NCBI RefSeq assembly: GCF_003144405.1
Contig: NZ_PENW01000027.1
Coordinates: forward strand, 26,667-80,754
Direction: 5' to 3'
Length of the DNA stretch: 54,088 bases
From: Proteus cibi
GTDB lineage: Bacteria > Pseudomonadota > Gammaproteobacteria > Enterobacterales > Enterobacteriaceae
Below are positions 10,382-18,885 of the stretch, in pieces (positions within the stretch are counted from its first letter, which is position 1; every line of letters starts with the position of its first letter). Below the pieces are notes generated by a model. It was not told the origin of the DNA. It did no database searches and was given only the letters and a program-made list of their open reading frames with translations. The translations under genes were made by a program, and so were the position numbers.

Positions 10382-10676
10382 GTTTGAGTTTGATTATAGG
10401 ACTATAACCAAAATAAAAAAATAGATCTTTGCAATTTGCTGTCTATGCAAATGTTATACTTTGGTTTCATTTCTGTTGGATTTTTTCATATCCACTTAAC
10501 TCAAATTTAGAATATTTTTTCTTGATGCTCGTAATTTGAGTATTATATAATTTTTTTCTATTCTTTAATTAAAGATAAAAGTTAAATAAATAAAGTAACA
10601 GGCCGATATTAGTTAAGACTTTAATAACATATTGGCTTGTGGAATCTATACACCCAATAATCATAGGAGATTAGTT

Positions 10677-10988
10677 TTGAATAAGCTATGTATTGCAGCT
10701 ACGTGCTTAACTTTATTATTAAGTACATCTACTTTGGCTAAAGAAAATAAAGTCATTGGTTCTGGAACGATAACTTTTGTTGGTGCAATTGTTGAGGGCA
10801 ATTGTCTAATGGATACAGAGAAAAATACTTTTAAAACAAGCTGTTGGAATGGAACTGAAATGCAGGAATCTCAATATAAGTTAGAAAGGAATAAGCACTT
10901 TAGCTCTAAATTGATTAACAACAAAGGTTCTATGGATATTAAATGGATTAATGATAATTTAGCTGTAATGAATATTGTTTATAATTAA
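10677..10988 (+). CDS. Small exported pilin-like protein (paralogue 1)
   Basis: I do not recognise a named family. The start I favour is TTG at 10677, because AGGAGA lies six bases upstream, an ideal ribosome binding site. The frame is open further upstream but has no such site. The 103-residue product has a signal peptide with likely cleavage at LA/KE (about 21/22). A segment GTITFVGAIVEGNC follows, resembling the first strand of type 1 pilins, and then a second Cys (TSCWNG). It ends in DIKWINDNLAVMNIVYN, with a pilin-like Tyr near the end. It is about half the length of a pilin. The next gene (11254) encodes a related protein, so this is a local duplication. Function unknown. Confidence 0.65.
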   Translation: MNKLCIAATCLTLLLSTSTLAKENKVIGSGTITFVGAIVEGNCLMDTEKNTFKTSCWNGTEMQESQYKLERNKHFSSKLINNKGSMDIKWINDNLAVMNIVYN

Positions 10989-11127
10989 TTTTCCTAGTTC
11001 TAATAATAAAAATAATTGTATTAATTAAATAAAATTTTAATGCTTTTATAGAAAGGTTATTAAAGTTAAAAATATTTCACTTAAGTTTAATCAACGTTGA
11101 TTTCTTATTTATAAATATCGAACACTT

Positions 11128-11149
11128 ATATTTGATAGACATCAAATAT
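11128..11149. promoter_or_regulatory. Inverted repeat upstream of the second small exported protein
   Basis: ATATTTGAT (11128-11136) and ATCAAATAT (11141-11149) form a perfect 9-bp dyad with a 4-base centre, about 105 bases before the gene at 11254. It could be an operator or an RNA hairpin; no regulator can be assigned. Confidence 0.35.
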
Positions 11150-11253
11150 TCCTCTTCTGTCTATATAAATGTCATATTTTATTGCTATGATGAAAATATG
11201 TCGGGTAGGTGTGATCCTCATACCTGCTAGCGCAAACAAGAAGTGAGGTCGTT

Positions 11254-11583
11254 ATGAGAAAATATCTGACCGTAGTATGCAGTCTTCTCGTTTCCAGTTC
11301 GATATCATTAGCTTGGGCATCTGATCCCATGCAAACAACAGGGCAGATTTATCTGCGGGGTGCGATTGTAGATCCTGCATGTGAGATGAATTTCACATTT
11401 GATAAAGCTGAATACCAATGTTACAAACACAACAAAGTGTTTACATCTACTCAATCTATTGTTCCTGCGTCTTTTGATAAATCCCAACAAACTATTATTT
11501 TGCCTCAAGATATGGGCAAGGCTGAGATCCGTTGGATGGATGATACCCAAAAGAATGGTGTTATTGATGTTCAATATTTTTAA
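11254..11583 (+). CDS. Small exported pilin-like protein (paralogue 2)
   Basis: A 109-residue protein with a clear signal peptide (cleavage near AWA/SD). The body shares the plan of the protein at 10677: TGQIYLRGAIVDPAC corresponds to SGTITFVGAIVEGNC, a second Cys follows (YQCYKH versus TSCWNG), and the end AEIRWMDDTQ...IDVQYF corresponds to MDIKWINDN...MNIVYN. The ATG is preceded by GAAGTGAGG. No usher or chaperone gene is next to the pair. They may be secreted or periplasmic relatives of pilins, but function is unknown. Confidence 0.72.
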   Translation: MRKYLTVVCSLLVSSSISLAWASDPMQTTGQIYLRGAIVDPACEMNFTFDKAEYQCYKHNKVFTSTQSIVPASFDKSQQTIILPQDMGKAEIRWMDDTQKNGVIDVQYF

Positions 11584-11724
11584 GGCGTCGGCGGGTAGAC
11601 AGAGGTAGGAAGCAAAAGATAAACAAGTCAAATAATCGTTTGTCACATTGGGTTTCTTACGATTATCTGACCTATTTAAAGCAACATTAGCTATATGCTA
11701 ATGAGTAGGCCTTTTGACTGTTGA

Positions 11725-12297
11725 TTAGTCAGCTCGACCCATATAGCGACGTTCAGCAATATGGATACGAACTTTATCGCCAGTAGAAAGGTATTCAGGA
11801 ACCTGAATAACTAACCCTGTTGGTAAGGTTGCAGGCTTAGTTCGAGCACTTGCAGAAGCGCCTTTAATCCCTGGAACAGTTTCAACAATTTCCATATCAA
11901 CAGTTTGTGGCAATTCTAATGCTAAAACTTGACCATCCATTGTTAATACTTGCATTCCCGCTAAGCCTTCCTCAGGAATAAACAGTAACTCATCTTCAAT
12001 TTGATCTTTTTTGAAGGTATACGGTGTGTAATCTTCATTATCCATAAAGATGTATTCATCACCATCAATGTAAGAAAAGCTAACAGCACGACGCGTTAAG
12101 CTGATGGTATCAATCATATCATCGCCTTTAAAACGCTCCTCTACTTTCTGGCCTGTACGGATATCAGTAAAACGCATTTTGTACAGTGTACTAGCCCCAC
12201 GCGCACTGGGTGCTTGGATGTCGATATCTTTTACCAGTAATAACTTGTTATTATAGTTAACAGCCATACCACGTTTAATTTCATTGGCTTTTGCCAT
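11725..12297 (-). CDS. efpL: Elongation factor P-like protein EfpL (YeiP)
   Basis: The 190-residue protein starting [16 protein letters not shown] matches E. coli YeiP along its length and ends in the same RRYMGRAD. A longer frame upstream exists, but ATG 12297 has GGAAGG in front and fits the family. Domain I has the tip loop with Arg33 (APSARGAS) in place of the modified Lys of EF-P, which marks the EfpL subgroup. The family helps ribosomes past certain stalling motifs. A CATTAGC / GCTAATG hairpin (11685-11703) follows the stop. Confidence 0.94.
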   Translation of the reverse strand: MAKANEIKRGMAVNYNNKLLLVKDIDIQAPSARGASTLYKMRFTDIRTGQKVEERFKGDDMIDTISLTRRAVSFSYIDGDEYIFMDNEDYTPYTFKKDQIEDELLFIPEEGLAGMQVLTMDGQVLALELPQTVDMEIVETVPGIKGASASARTKPATLPTGLVIQVPEYLSTGDKVRIHIAERRYMGRAD

Positions 12298-12400
12298 ATA
12301 AAACCTTCCATTAAATAACATTGACGATAATGGCGACAAAATTACTCGCAGTGCAGAAACTTGGCAAGTTATTCGCACATTTTTTTATAAGATTTGATGA

Positions 12401-12434
12401 AAAAATAAAGCCAGCTCAAATATGGGCTGGCTTT
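12401..12434 (-). terminator. Intrinsic terminator after mtr
   Basis: On the minus strand AAAGCCAGC, a 10-base loop and GCTGGCTTT are followed by ATTTTTT. It lies right after the mtr stop. Confidence 0.85.
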
Positions 12435-12458
12435 CGATGATGGCTGTTAGAAAAGAAA

Positions 12459-13700
12459 TTAACGGTAGATAGGAAGAAGATTAAAGTTCGCTAAAATATG
12501 TGCACTGGCATTGATAACACCAAATAAAATGACGAAACCAATCATAAATAGACCACCAGGCGCTTTAAAGCTTTGACTCTGATTACGTTCACGACTCGCT
12601 TTTGCCATTAATGCTGGAATAATAGCCGCCCAAATGGTTGCTGCCAGTCCTGCAAAACCAATGGCATATAAGAAACCATCAGGAAAAATAATTGCCAAAA
12701 TAGTCGGTGGTATAAAGGTGACTAATGCAGATTTTAATCGACCGCTTCCTGTATTCGAAAACTTAAAGAAGTCTGCTAAGTAATCGAACAATCCTAATGA
12801 CACGCCTAAGAATGAACTTGCCAATGCCATATAAGAGAACAAGTCTAACAACATTGATACAGAGGCATTAGCCGTTGTTGAACGCATTTGCGCTAATAAG
12901 TTACCAATATTCCCACCATCAGCAATCACTTGTTTGAAACCTTCACGAGGAATATTACCTTGTACAACGAACTGCCATAAAATATAAATTGCCAGAGAAA
13001 TCAATGTACCAATAAGCAAGCTTTTCATGACAGCTTTACCATCTTTACGGTAATACGTCACTAAGCCTGGAATATTGCCGTGATAACCAAATGAGGTCAG
13101 TAAATAAGGTAATGCGGCTAAAGCATAAGGCAAGTAACTTGCATTGCTTTCATTGGTATTAAATAGCACTGGCATTTTTACTTCTGTAAATAGACCGCCA
13201 ATGGCTAGCACAAAGGCAATTACCATACCGCCAATTAAAATGGTGCTTAATCTATCTACGGCGCGTGTTGATAACCAAACAAAGAAAGCAACAATTAACG
13301 CAAAGACTAAACCTGCAATAGCTTGAGGTACGCTTATCACATTTGCAAAGTTTTGCACAATAATGGAGCTACCCGCAGAAATATAAGCGTAAGTTAAAAT
13401 ATAAAGCACAAACGCAATAGATAATCCATTAATGGTGCTCCAACCTTTTCCTAATAAGTCTTTGGTAATGGTATGAAAGCTTGAACCTAAAGGATAATGC
13501 AGGTTCACTTCTAAAATCATTAACCCAGACATAAATAAACAAAACCAAGTGTAGATCAAAAGAAAAATAGAACCGGTAAACCAGACACCGGAAGTCACAA
13601 TAGGAATGGAAAACATGCCTGCACCCACAGCGGTGCCAGCAATGATCATTGCACCACCAAGTATGGATGGGCGCTTTGTTATTGATGTGACTTCTGACAT
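12459..13700 (-). CDS. mtr: Tryptophan-specific permease Mtr
   Basis: A 413-residue aromatic amino acid transporter of the HAAAP family with about 11 membrane segments. It matches E. coli Mtr (414 aa) better than TyrP or TnaB: for example SILGGAMIIAGTAVGAGMFS, the TITKDLLGKGW loop, NASYLPY, and SSFLGVSLGLFDYLADFF. The start has AAGGA six bases upstream. It carries its own terminator. Just upstream lies a half-match to the TrpR operator, in line with tryptophan repression of mtr in E. coli. Confidence 0.93.
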   Translation of the reverse strand: MSEVTSITKRPSILGGAMIIAGTAVGAGMFSIPIVTSGVWFTGSIFLLIYTWFCLFMSGLMILEVNLHYPLGSSFHTITKDLLGKGWSTINGLSIAFVLYILTYAYISAGSSIIVQNFANVISVPQAIAGLVFALIVAFFVWLSTRAVDRLSTILIGGMVIAFVLAIGGLFTEVKMPVLFNTNESNASYLPYALAALPYLLTSFGYHGNIPGLVTYYRKDGKAVMKSLLIGTLISLAIYILWQFVVQGNIPREGFKQVIADGGNIGNLLAQMRSTTANASVSMLLDLFSYMALASSFLGVSLGLFDYLADFFKFSNTGSGRLKSALVTFIPPTILAIIFPDGFLYAIGFAGLAATIWAAIIPALMAKASRERNQSQSFKAPGGLFMIGFVILFGVINASAHILANFNLLPIYR

Positions 13701-13726
13701 AGGATGTCCTTATAAAATTGACTCAA

Positions 13727-13746
13727 TGTACTAGCTTGATGGTGTA
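13727..13746 (-). promoter_or_regulatory. Possible TrpR operator upstream of mtr
   Basis: TGTACTAGCT (13727-13736) matches nine of ten positions of one half of the TrpR operator (TGTACTAGTT), but the other half (TGATGGTGTA) matches only about four of ten. It sits 27 bases upstream of the mtr start. E. coli mtr is controlled by TrpR and TyrR. The remainder of the 290-base gap (13747-13990) shows no gene. ATTATTCTG / CAGAATAAT (about 13939-13967) forms a hairpin after the Nudix gene. Confidence 0.4.
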
Positions 13747-13990
13747 AAGAATACACGTTTGCCATAAAGGTGTAAATAGAGGTTATTGTGCTTTATAAAA
13801 GAAAAAAGTGAGTAAAAATAATACAGTAGGAAAAGGTAATTATATAAATCAATAGATTAGTGAGAGGATTATTAGAAATGATAAAGAAATACCGCTATAA
13901 ATAAGTGAAGATTTGCGCAGAAATAGATAATCTGAACATTATTCTGAACAAAAAAGATCCAGAATAATGAAAGTGATAGGGTATTTTTAA

Positions 13991-14407
13991 TTAGCCTTGA
14001 TAAAACTGCTTACTTTTCCATAATGCAATGGAATTGCGACTAGCTTCGAAGTGTGGCTCAGGTAAATCATCTGGAGAACACCAGCGAAGTTCAGAACATT
14101 TATCTGGCTCCATCAATTTAGGCTCGTCACCTTGATATTGTGCGATCATACAAATAGAAACAGTGTGTTTACCTTCTAATTGGTAAGTTTCTAGATTATT
14201 GCTAATACCAATCACTTGTGGCTTCGTGATCGCAATACCAATCTCTTCTTCTATTTCTCGAATAGCACATTGCTCAAAAGTTTCACCTTCATCAACATGT
14301 CCACCAAAAATTGACCAATAAGGGGCGTGCTTTCCACAACGTTTTCCTAATAACACTTCACCATTTTCATTAGTGATAATGACGCCCACGCCGACTACGA
14401 CTGACAT
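13991..14407 (-). CDS. Nudix hydrolase
   Basis: A 138-residue single-domain protein with a perfect Nudix box at residues 36-58 (GHVDEGETF...REIEEEIGI; pattern GX5EX7REUXEEXGU). Nudix enzymes hydrolyse nucleoside diphosphates linked to another group, using Mg bound by the box glutamates. The FGGHVDEGE arrangement and compact size recall mutator-type or nucleotide-sugar enzymes, but the substrate cannot be set. It is monocistronic as far as seen: mtr lies after it on the same strand but 290 bases away, and fruK is divergent. Confidence 0.88.
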   Translation of the reverse strand: MSVVVGVGVIITNENGEVLLGKRCGKHAPYWSIFGGHVDEGETFEQCAIREIEEEIGIAITKPQVIGISNNLETYQLEGKHTVSICMIAQYQGDEPKLMEPDKCSELRWCSPDDLPEPHFEASRNSIALWKSKQFYQG

Positions 14408-14539
14408 TTGAGACTCCTTTTTTCTTTTTTATATAGTTAATGTATAAAATAAGTCGTTTTTACGGGCAATATTCTCTATTGAGGATGAATAGAGTGCAAG
14501 AAGAACCTCGCTCAATTTCACTGAATAAAAGGTTAATTA

Positions 14540-14555
14540 ATGCTATATATAGCAT
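14540..14555. promoter_or_regulatory. Perfect 16-bp palindrome upstream of fruK
   Basis: ATGCTATATATAGCAT is self-complementary. It sits 40 bases upstream of the fruK start, where the -10 region or an operator is expected. It does not match the Cra (FruR) consensus. The regulator is unknown. Confidence 0.35.
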
Positions 14556-14595
14556 CCTAAATATTCATAATAAAAAATGATTGGGGAGTGAAGGC

Positions 14596-15534
14596 ATGAG
14601 TCGCCGTGTCGCTACGATCACCTTAAACCCTGCTTATGATCTTGTTGGTGCTTGTCCAGCTATTGATGTAGGTGGTGTTAATTTAGTCCGAACTGCTGGG
14701 CTTAATCCTGCGGGTAAAGGCAATAATGTCGCGAAAGTTTTACGTGATTTAGGTATCGACATTACTGTTAGTGGGTTTATGGGACGCGAAAATCAAGAAG
14801 AGTTTCAGCACTTTTTTAGTGAAAATGGGATGGCGAACCGTTTTTATCTCGTGTCAGGACGAACACGCATTAATGTGAAGCTAACTGAGGGAAAAGGGCA
14901 AGTCACGGACTTTAATTTTTCAGGATTTACAGTATCACCGCAAGATTGGCAGCGTTTTGCAACGGACTCGCTTAATTGGCTTGGTCATTTCGATATGGTG
15001 GTTGTCAGTGGTAGTTTACCGAATGGTGTTGATCCTGAAGCCTTTACCCAATGGATGATTAAGTTAAGAAGATTATGCCCGTGCATTATTTTTGACAGTA
15101 GTCGTGATGCTTTAGTCGCAGGTTTAAAAGCCGCCCCTTGGTTGATAAAACCTAATCATCGTGAATTAGAGGCGTGGGCTGGGCATTCATTAACTGAAAT
15201 GGCAGATATTATTCAAGTGGCTCATCAACTGCGAGATAAAGGCATTGCACATGTCGTTATTTCACTGGGTGAAAGAGGGGCTTTGTGGGTAAATGCCTCT
15301 GGTGCATGGCTTGCAAAACCGCCACATTGTGATGTGATAAGCACCGTGGGTGCAGGCGATTCAATGGTTGCTGGATTAGTATATGGCTTATTAATGAGCC
15401 AAACGAGTGAGCATACATTGCGCCTTGCAACCGCTATTTCTGCGTTATCAGTCAGTCAACCTGATGTAGGAATAAAAGACAGAAGCCAGCTTGCTGAAAT
15501 GATGACTAAGATTGAATTAACTCCCATTAAATAA
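14596..15534 (+). CDS. fruK: 1-phosphofructokinase FruK (isolated gene)
   Basis: The 312-residue PfkB-family sugar kinase matches E. coli FruK (312 aa) from MSRRVATITLNPAYDLVG on. The catalytic signature is STVGAGDSMVAGLVYG near residue 255. The start ATG 14596 has GGGGAG ahead; an upstream TTG in frame is less likely. FruK phosphorylates fructose 1-phosphate to fructose 1,6-bisphosphate. In E. coli it sits between fruB and fruA, the PTS genes that make its substrate. Neither is present here: upstream is a divergent Nudix gene and downstream the convergent nfo. Confidence 0.93.
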   Translation: MSRRVATITLNPAYDLVGACPAIDVGGVNLVRTAGLNPAGKGNNVAKVLRDLGIDITVSGFMGRENQEEFQHFFSENGMANRFYLVSGRTRINVKLTEGKGQVTDFNFSGFTVSPQDWQRFATDSLNWLGHFDMVVVSGSLPNGVDPEAFTQWMIKLRRLCPCIIFDSSRDALVAGLKAAPWLIKPNHRELEAWAGHSLTEMADIIQVAHQLRDKGIAHVVISLGERGALWVNASGAWLAKPPHCDVISTVGAGDSMVAGLVYGLLMSQTSEHTLRLATAISALSVSQPDVGIKDRSQLAEMMTKIELTPIK

Positions 15535-15538
15535 ACTC

Positions 15539-15576
15539 ATTTGCGGTTTATTGTTATAAAACGAAAAACCGCAAAT
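15539..15576. terminator. Hairpin between convergent fruK and nfo
   Basis: ATTTGCGGTTT (15539-15549) pairs with AAACCGCAAAT (15566-15576). The stem is 11 bp and lies between the two stops, so it can serve both genes. Confidence 0.75.
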
Positions 15577-15586
15577 TTCATTACTG

Positions 15587-16429
15587 TTAGGATTGTTGTG
15601 ATTTCAACCAAGCAATTTCTTCTGGCCAAATATCAGGATTAATCGTTTCTAAAATCAGCGGAATACCATCAAAACGTTTATCTTGCATAATATAACTAAA
15701 AGGCACTTTACCTATATTACCTTCACCTAAACTATGGTGGCGGTCTACACGACTGGCCAATTCGCTTTTTGCATCATTAAGGTGCATCGCTTTTAGGTAT
15801 TGAAAGCCGACAATCTTTTCAAATTCAGCGAATGTTTTTTCGCAATCTTCAATTGTTCTTAGATCATAACCTGCGGCGAAAGTGTGGCAGGTATCAATAC
15901 AAACACCTACACGAGATTTATCTTCTACACCATCAATAATGGCGGCGAGATGTTCAAAACGATAGCCTAGGTTTGTTCCTTGTCCTGCTGTATTTTCAAT
16001 TACGGCAGTGACATTTTTAGTTTTCTCTAAAGTGATGTTAATTGATTGGGCAATTTTTTGTAGACACTTATCAACATCAATCTTATTTAAATGACTTCCT
16101 GGATGAAAATTGAGTAACTCAATACCCAGTTGTTCACACCGCTGCATTTCATCTAGAAATGCATCTCTTGATTTTTCGAGAGCATCTTCTTCAGGGTGAC
16201 CTAAATTAATGAGATAACTGTCATGGGGTAAAATTTGAGAAGGGCTATAGCTATAAATCTCACAGTTCTTTTTAAATTTATCAATAACTTCTGTGGATAA
16301 TGGTGCGGCTTTCCACTGGCGCTGATTCTTAGTAAAAAGGGCAAACGCCGTCGCTTTTATTTCATGTGCGCGTAATACCGCCTGATCGACGCCACCAGCA
16401 GCACTGACATGTGCGCCAACAAATTTCAT
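15587..16429 (-). CDS. nfo: Endonuclease IV (AP endonuclease) Nfo
   Basis: 280 residues starting [17 protein letters not shown], chosen because GGAGAG precedes this ATG and the family starts here; the longer frame adds 20 unrelated residues. Zinc-ligand motifs are seen in order: [36 protein letters not shown] and LETINPD. Nfo cuts DNA at abasic sites and some oxidised bases in base excision repair; in E. coli it is part of the SoxRS response. It is followed on the same strand side by yeiH, as in E. coli. Confidence 0.95.
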   Translation of the reverse strand: MKFVGAHVSAAGGVDQAVLRAHEIKATAFALFTKNQRQWKAAPLSTEVIDKFKKNCEIYSYSPSQILPHDSYLINLGHPEEDALEKSRDAFLDEMQRCEQLGIELLNFHPGSHLNKIDVDKCLQKIAQSINITLEKTKNVTAVIENTAGQGTNLGYRFEHLAAIIDGVEDKSRVGVCIDTCHTFAAGYDLRTIEDCEKTFAEFEKIVGFQYLKAMHLNDAKSELASRVDRHHSLGEGNIGKVPFSYIMQDKRFDGIPLILETINPDIWPEEIAWLKSQQS

Positions 16430-16504
16430 TTTTTCTCTCCTTAGATTTATTTTACACCATGATAACAAACATACCGCGTATAACATCATATTGAGATGAT
16501 AAAA

Positions 16505-16535
16505 GCAAAAAAGCGCAACTAAAAATAGTTGCGCA
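16505..16535 (-). terminator. Intrinsic terminator after yeiH
   Basis: On the minus strand the perfect 8-bp stem GCGCAACT / AGTTGCGC with a six-base loop is followed by TTTTTTGCTTTT. It lies between the yeiH stop and the nfo start region. Confidence 0.85.
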
Positions 16536-16594
16536 ATCGAAAAAACTTCTCAAGGCGAAATATAAAGGGGGGTTATTTTTTATCGATATTCCTG

Positions 16595-17689
16595 CTAAGA
16601 CATCAGCACAGTTTGAATAAAGATATTAATCATCGCACCACCTAGGGTTAACCAGAAAAATAAGAATAAAGCTAGCAATAACGGTTTGACGCCAGCTTGT
16701 CGGATAGCACTAATGTGCGTTGTTAAACCTAGTGCTACCATTGCCATTGCTAATAGAATGGTATCGATAGTCACAATGTAACTAACAATAGACGCAGGAA
16801 TTAAATTCAGAGAGTTAAAGCCCGCCATTAAAATAAAGAATACGGCAAACCAAGGAATAGTAATTGGGTTTTTCTCAGTAGCTTGTGCGCCATTGTTTGC
16901 CTTGCTTTTCTTCTTACTTAAATAAGTTGAAAGAATAATTAAGAACGGAGCTAGCATCATTACGCGGATCATTTTACTAATAACTGCCGCATTTTCTGCA
17001 TCAGGGCTAATTGAGTGTCCTACGGCGACGACTTGAGCTACTTCGTGAATTGTTGAACCGGAGAAAATACCAAAGGTTTCTTCAGTAAAGGGTAGCCAGC
17101 CTGCAAACGCATTTAAATGATAGAACCAAGGATAAAGGAAAATACCAATCGTGCCGAAAATCACAACAGTAGAAACGGCAACCGCGACTTGGCTTGCTTG
17201 TGCTTTAACTACGGGTTCTGTCGCCATAACGGCTGCTGCACCACAAATACTACTACCTGCACCAATTAAAATCACCGTTTGTTCATCTAAACCAAAATAT
17301 TTTCGACCAATCCACATTGCAATAAGAAAAGTCGATGCCAGCATAATGGCGTCTATAATTAAACCTGTTGCGCCTACATCTGCAATTTGCTGAAAAGTGA
17401 GTCTAAAACCGTATAAAATAATACCTGCACGCAGTAAATAGTGTTTAGCGAATTTGACACCTTCGTCACTATAAGGCTTTGCAACAGGATAAAAAGTATT
17501 ACCCACAATAATACCGAATAAGATCGCCAGTGTTAATGCGCCTAAACCCATGCTAGAAAACCAAGGAATATCACCAATATAAATAGCAAGCGCAGTTAAT
17601 ACGCCTGTTAGTAATAAACCAGGGAGCCAGCGATAGACGGGAGTAAAACATTTTTTCGCCAATGTAATAGGTTGACTTTGCTCTGACAT
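16595..17689 (-). CDS. yeiH: YeiH family inner-membrane protein (UPF0324, putative sulfate exporter family)
   Basis: A 364-residue protein with about 10 hydrophobic segments, matching the YeiH/UPF0324 family ([47 protein letters not shown]). I start it at the ATG of [13 protein letters not shown], which has AAGG upstream; an upstream extension of 29 residues looks spurious. The transport substrate is not established, although the family is often labelled as sulfate or sulfite exporters. It is divergent from the LysR gene yeiE, which in enterobacteria controls it. Confidence 0.88.
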   Translation of the reverse strand: MSEQSQPITLAKKCFTPVYRWLPGLLLTGVLTALAIYIGDIPWFSSMGLGALTLAILFGIIVGNTFYPVAKPYSDEGVKFAKHYLLRAGIILYGFRLTFQQIADVGATGLIIDAIMLASTFLIAMWIGRKYFGLDEQTVILIGAGSSICGAAAVMATEPVVKAQASQVAVAVSTVVIFGTIGIFLYPWFYHLNAFAGWLPFTEETFGIFSGSTIHEVAQVVAVGHSISPDAENAAVISKMIRVMMLAPFLIILSTYLSKKKSKANNGAQATEKNPITIPWFAVFFILMAGFNSLNLIPASIVSYIVTIDTILLAMAMVALGLTTHISAIRQAGVKPLLLALFLFFWLTLGGAMINIFIQTVLMS

Positions 17690-17873
17690 AGAAAAACCTT
17701 GCTTATATGAATTTTGCATAAGCATATAACAAGCAATCTTATTTATTAAACTCATTATTTTTATAATAATAACCAATAAAAGTAATATAGGTGTATTTTC
17801 TTAAATGTACTTGGTATGTTACTGGTTTGTGGATAGTATGTTATTACAATGACGGCTCAAAGGTGGAATGGAT

Positions 17874-18767
17874 ATGCGAATTACGTTGCGGCAACTGGAA
17901 GTCTTTACTGAAGTTCTCAAGAGTGGTTCTACAACGCAGGCATCACAACAGCTTTCTTTATCTCAATCTGCTGTCAGTGCATCTTTAACTGATCTCGAAA
18001 GCCAACTAGGTGTACAGCTTTTTGATAGAGTGGGAAAACGACTTGTCACAAATGAACATGGGCGATTACTTTATCCCAGAGCATTATCTTTACTTGAACG
18101 AGCAACGGAAGTGGAGCAGTTATTTCAAGCAGGAAATGGGGCTTTACGCATCGCTGCAAGTACAACAATAGGGAATTATATTCTCCCTCAAATGCTGGGG
18201 AATTTTCATCGTAATTATCCTGACATTCCACTAGAAATGAGCATTGGTAATACTGAGGAAGTCGTTAAATTAGTGAGCGAATTCCGTGTTGATTTAGGGT
18301 TAATTGAAGGCGCTTGCCAAAGTTCTGAACTCATTAGCCAGAAATGGCTTTTAGATGAAATGGTTATTTTTTGCTCGCCCGATCACCCGTTAGCTAAAGC
18401 ACCAAAAGTGACGTTAACTGATTTACAGTCAGCACCTTGGATTTTACGAGAAAATGGTTCGGGAACCCGAGATGTACTTAACCATATTCTATTTGCCTCT
18501 TTACCGGGTTACCGCATTGAAATGGAATTAGGTAACTCAGAAGCAATAAAACATGCTGTGATGTATGAAATGGGGATCAGCTGTTTATCTCGTCGAGTTA
18601 TTGAAGAGCAGATTAATAATGGCTCATTAAAAGAGATAAAAGTAGAAGGGTTGACCTTACAACGCACTCTATATCTTGTATATCATCGTCAAAAACATGT
18701 CTCTGATGCACTGAAAAAACTGCTGACATATTGTCATGCTGAACATTTAATCGGCAATTTTTCATAA
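17874..18767 (+). CDS. yeiE: LysR-type regulator YeiE
   Basis: A 297-residue LysR regulator matching E. coli YeiE ([20 protein letters not shown]). The winged HTH is at about residues 3-62 ([19 protein letters not shown]), followed by the ligand-binding domain. ATG 17874 fits the family start and lies 7 bases from AGGTGG; ATG 17868 would add two residues. YeiE of enterobacteria has been linked to sulfite sensing and to yeiH. The divergent layout with yeiH over a 185-base gap suggests autoregulation and yeiH control from that gap. Confidence 0.92.
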   Translation: MRITLRQLEVFTEVLKSGSTTQASQQLSLSQSAVSASLTDLESQLGVQLFDRVGKRLVTNEHGRLLYPRALSLLERATEVEQLFQAGNGALRIAASTTIGNYILPQMLGNFHRNYPDIPLEMSIGNTEEVVKLVSEFRVDLGLIEGACQSSELISQKWLLDEMVIFCSPDHPLAKAPKVTLTDLQSAPWILRENGSGTRDVLNHILFASLPGYRIEMELGNSEAIKHAVMYEMGISCLSRRVIEEQINNGSLKEIKVEGLTLQRTLYLVYHRQKHVSDALKKLLTYCHAEHLIGNFS

Positions 18768-18778
18768 ATTGCTAATAA

Positions 18779-18809
18779 TTGACGCCCGATCATGAAGGTA
18801 TCTTATAAT
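18779..18809 (+). promoter_or_regulatory. Probable lysP promoter
   Basis: TTGACG (18779-18784) and a perfect -10 TATAAT (18804-18809) with a rather long 19-base spacer lie 77 bases before the lysP start. E. coli lysP is activated by ArgP (no site was identified here). Confidence 0.45.
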
Positions 18810-18885
18810 CCTAGATCCTTGCTATTCACGAACGACAGATTTGCTACAATCCTCGTTAGAAAAGTGAATATAAAAGTGGAATGTT

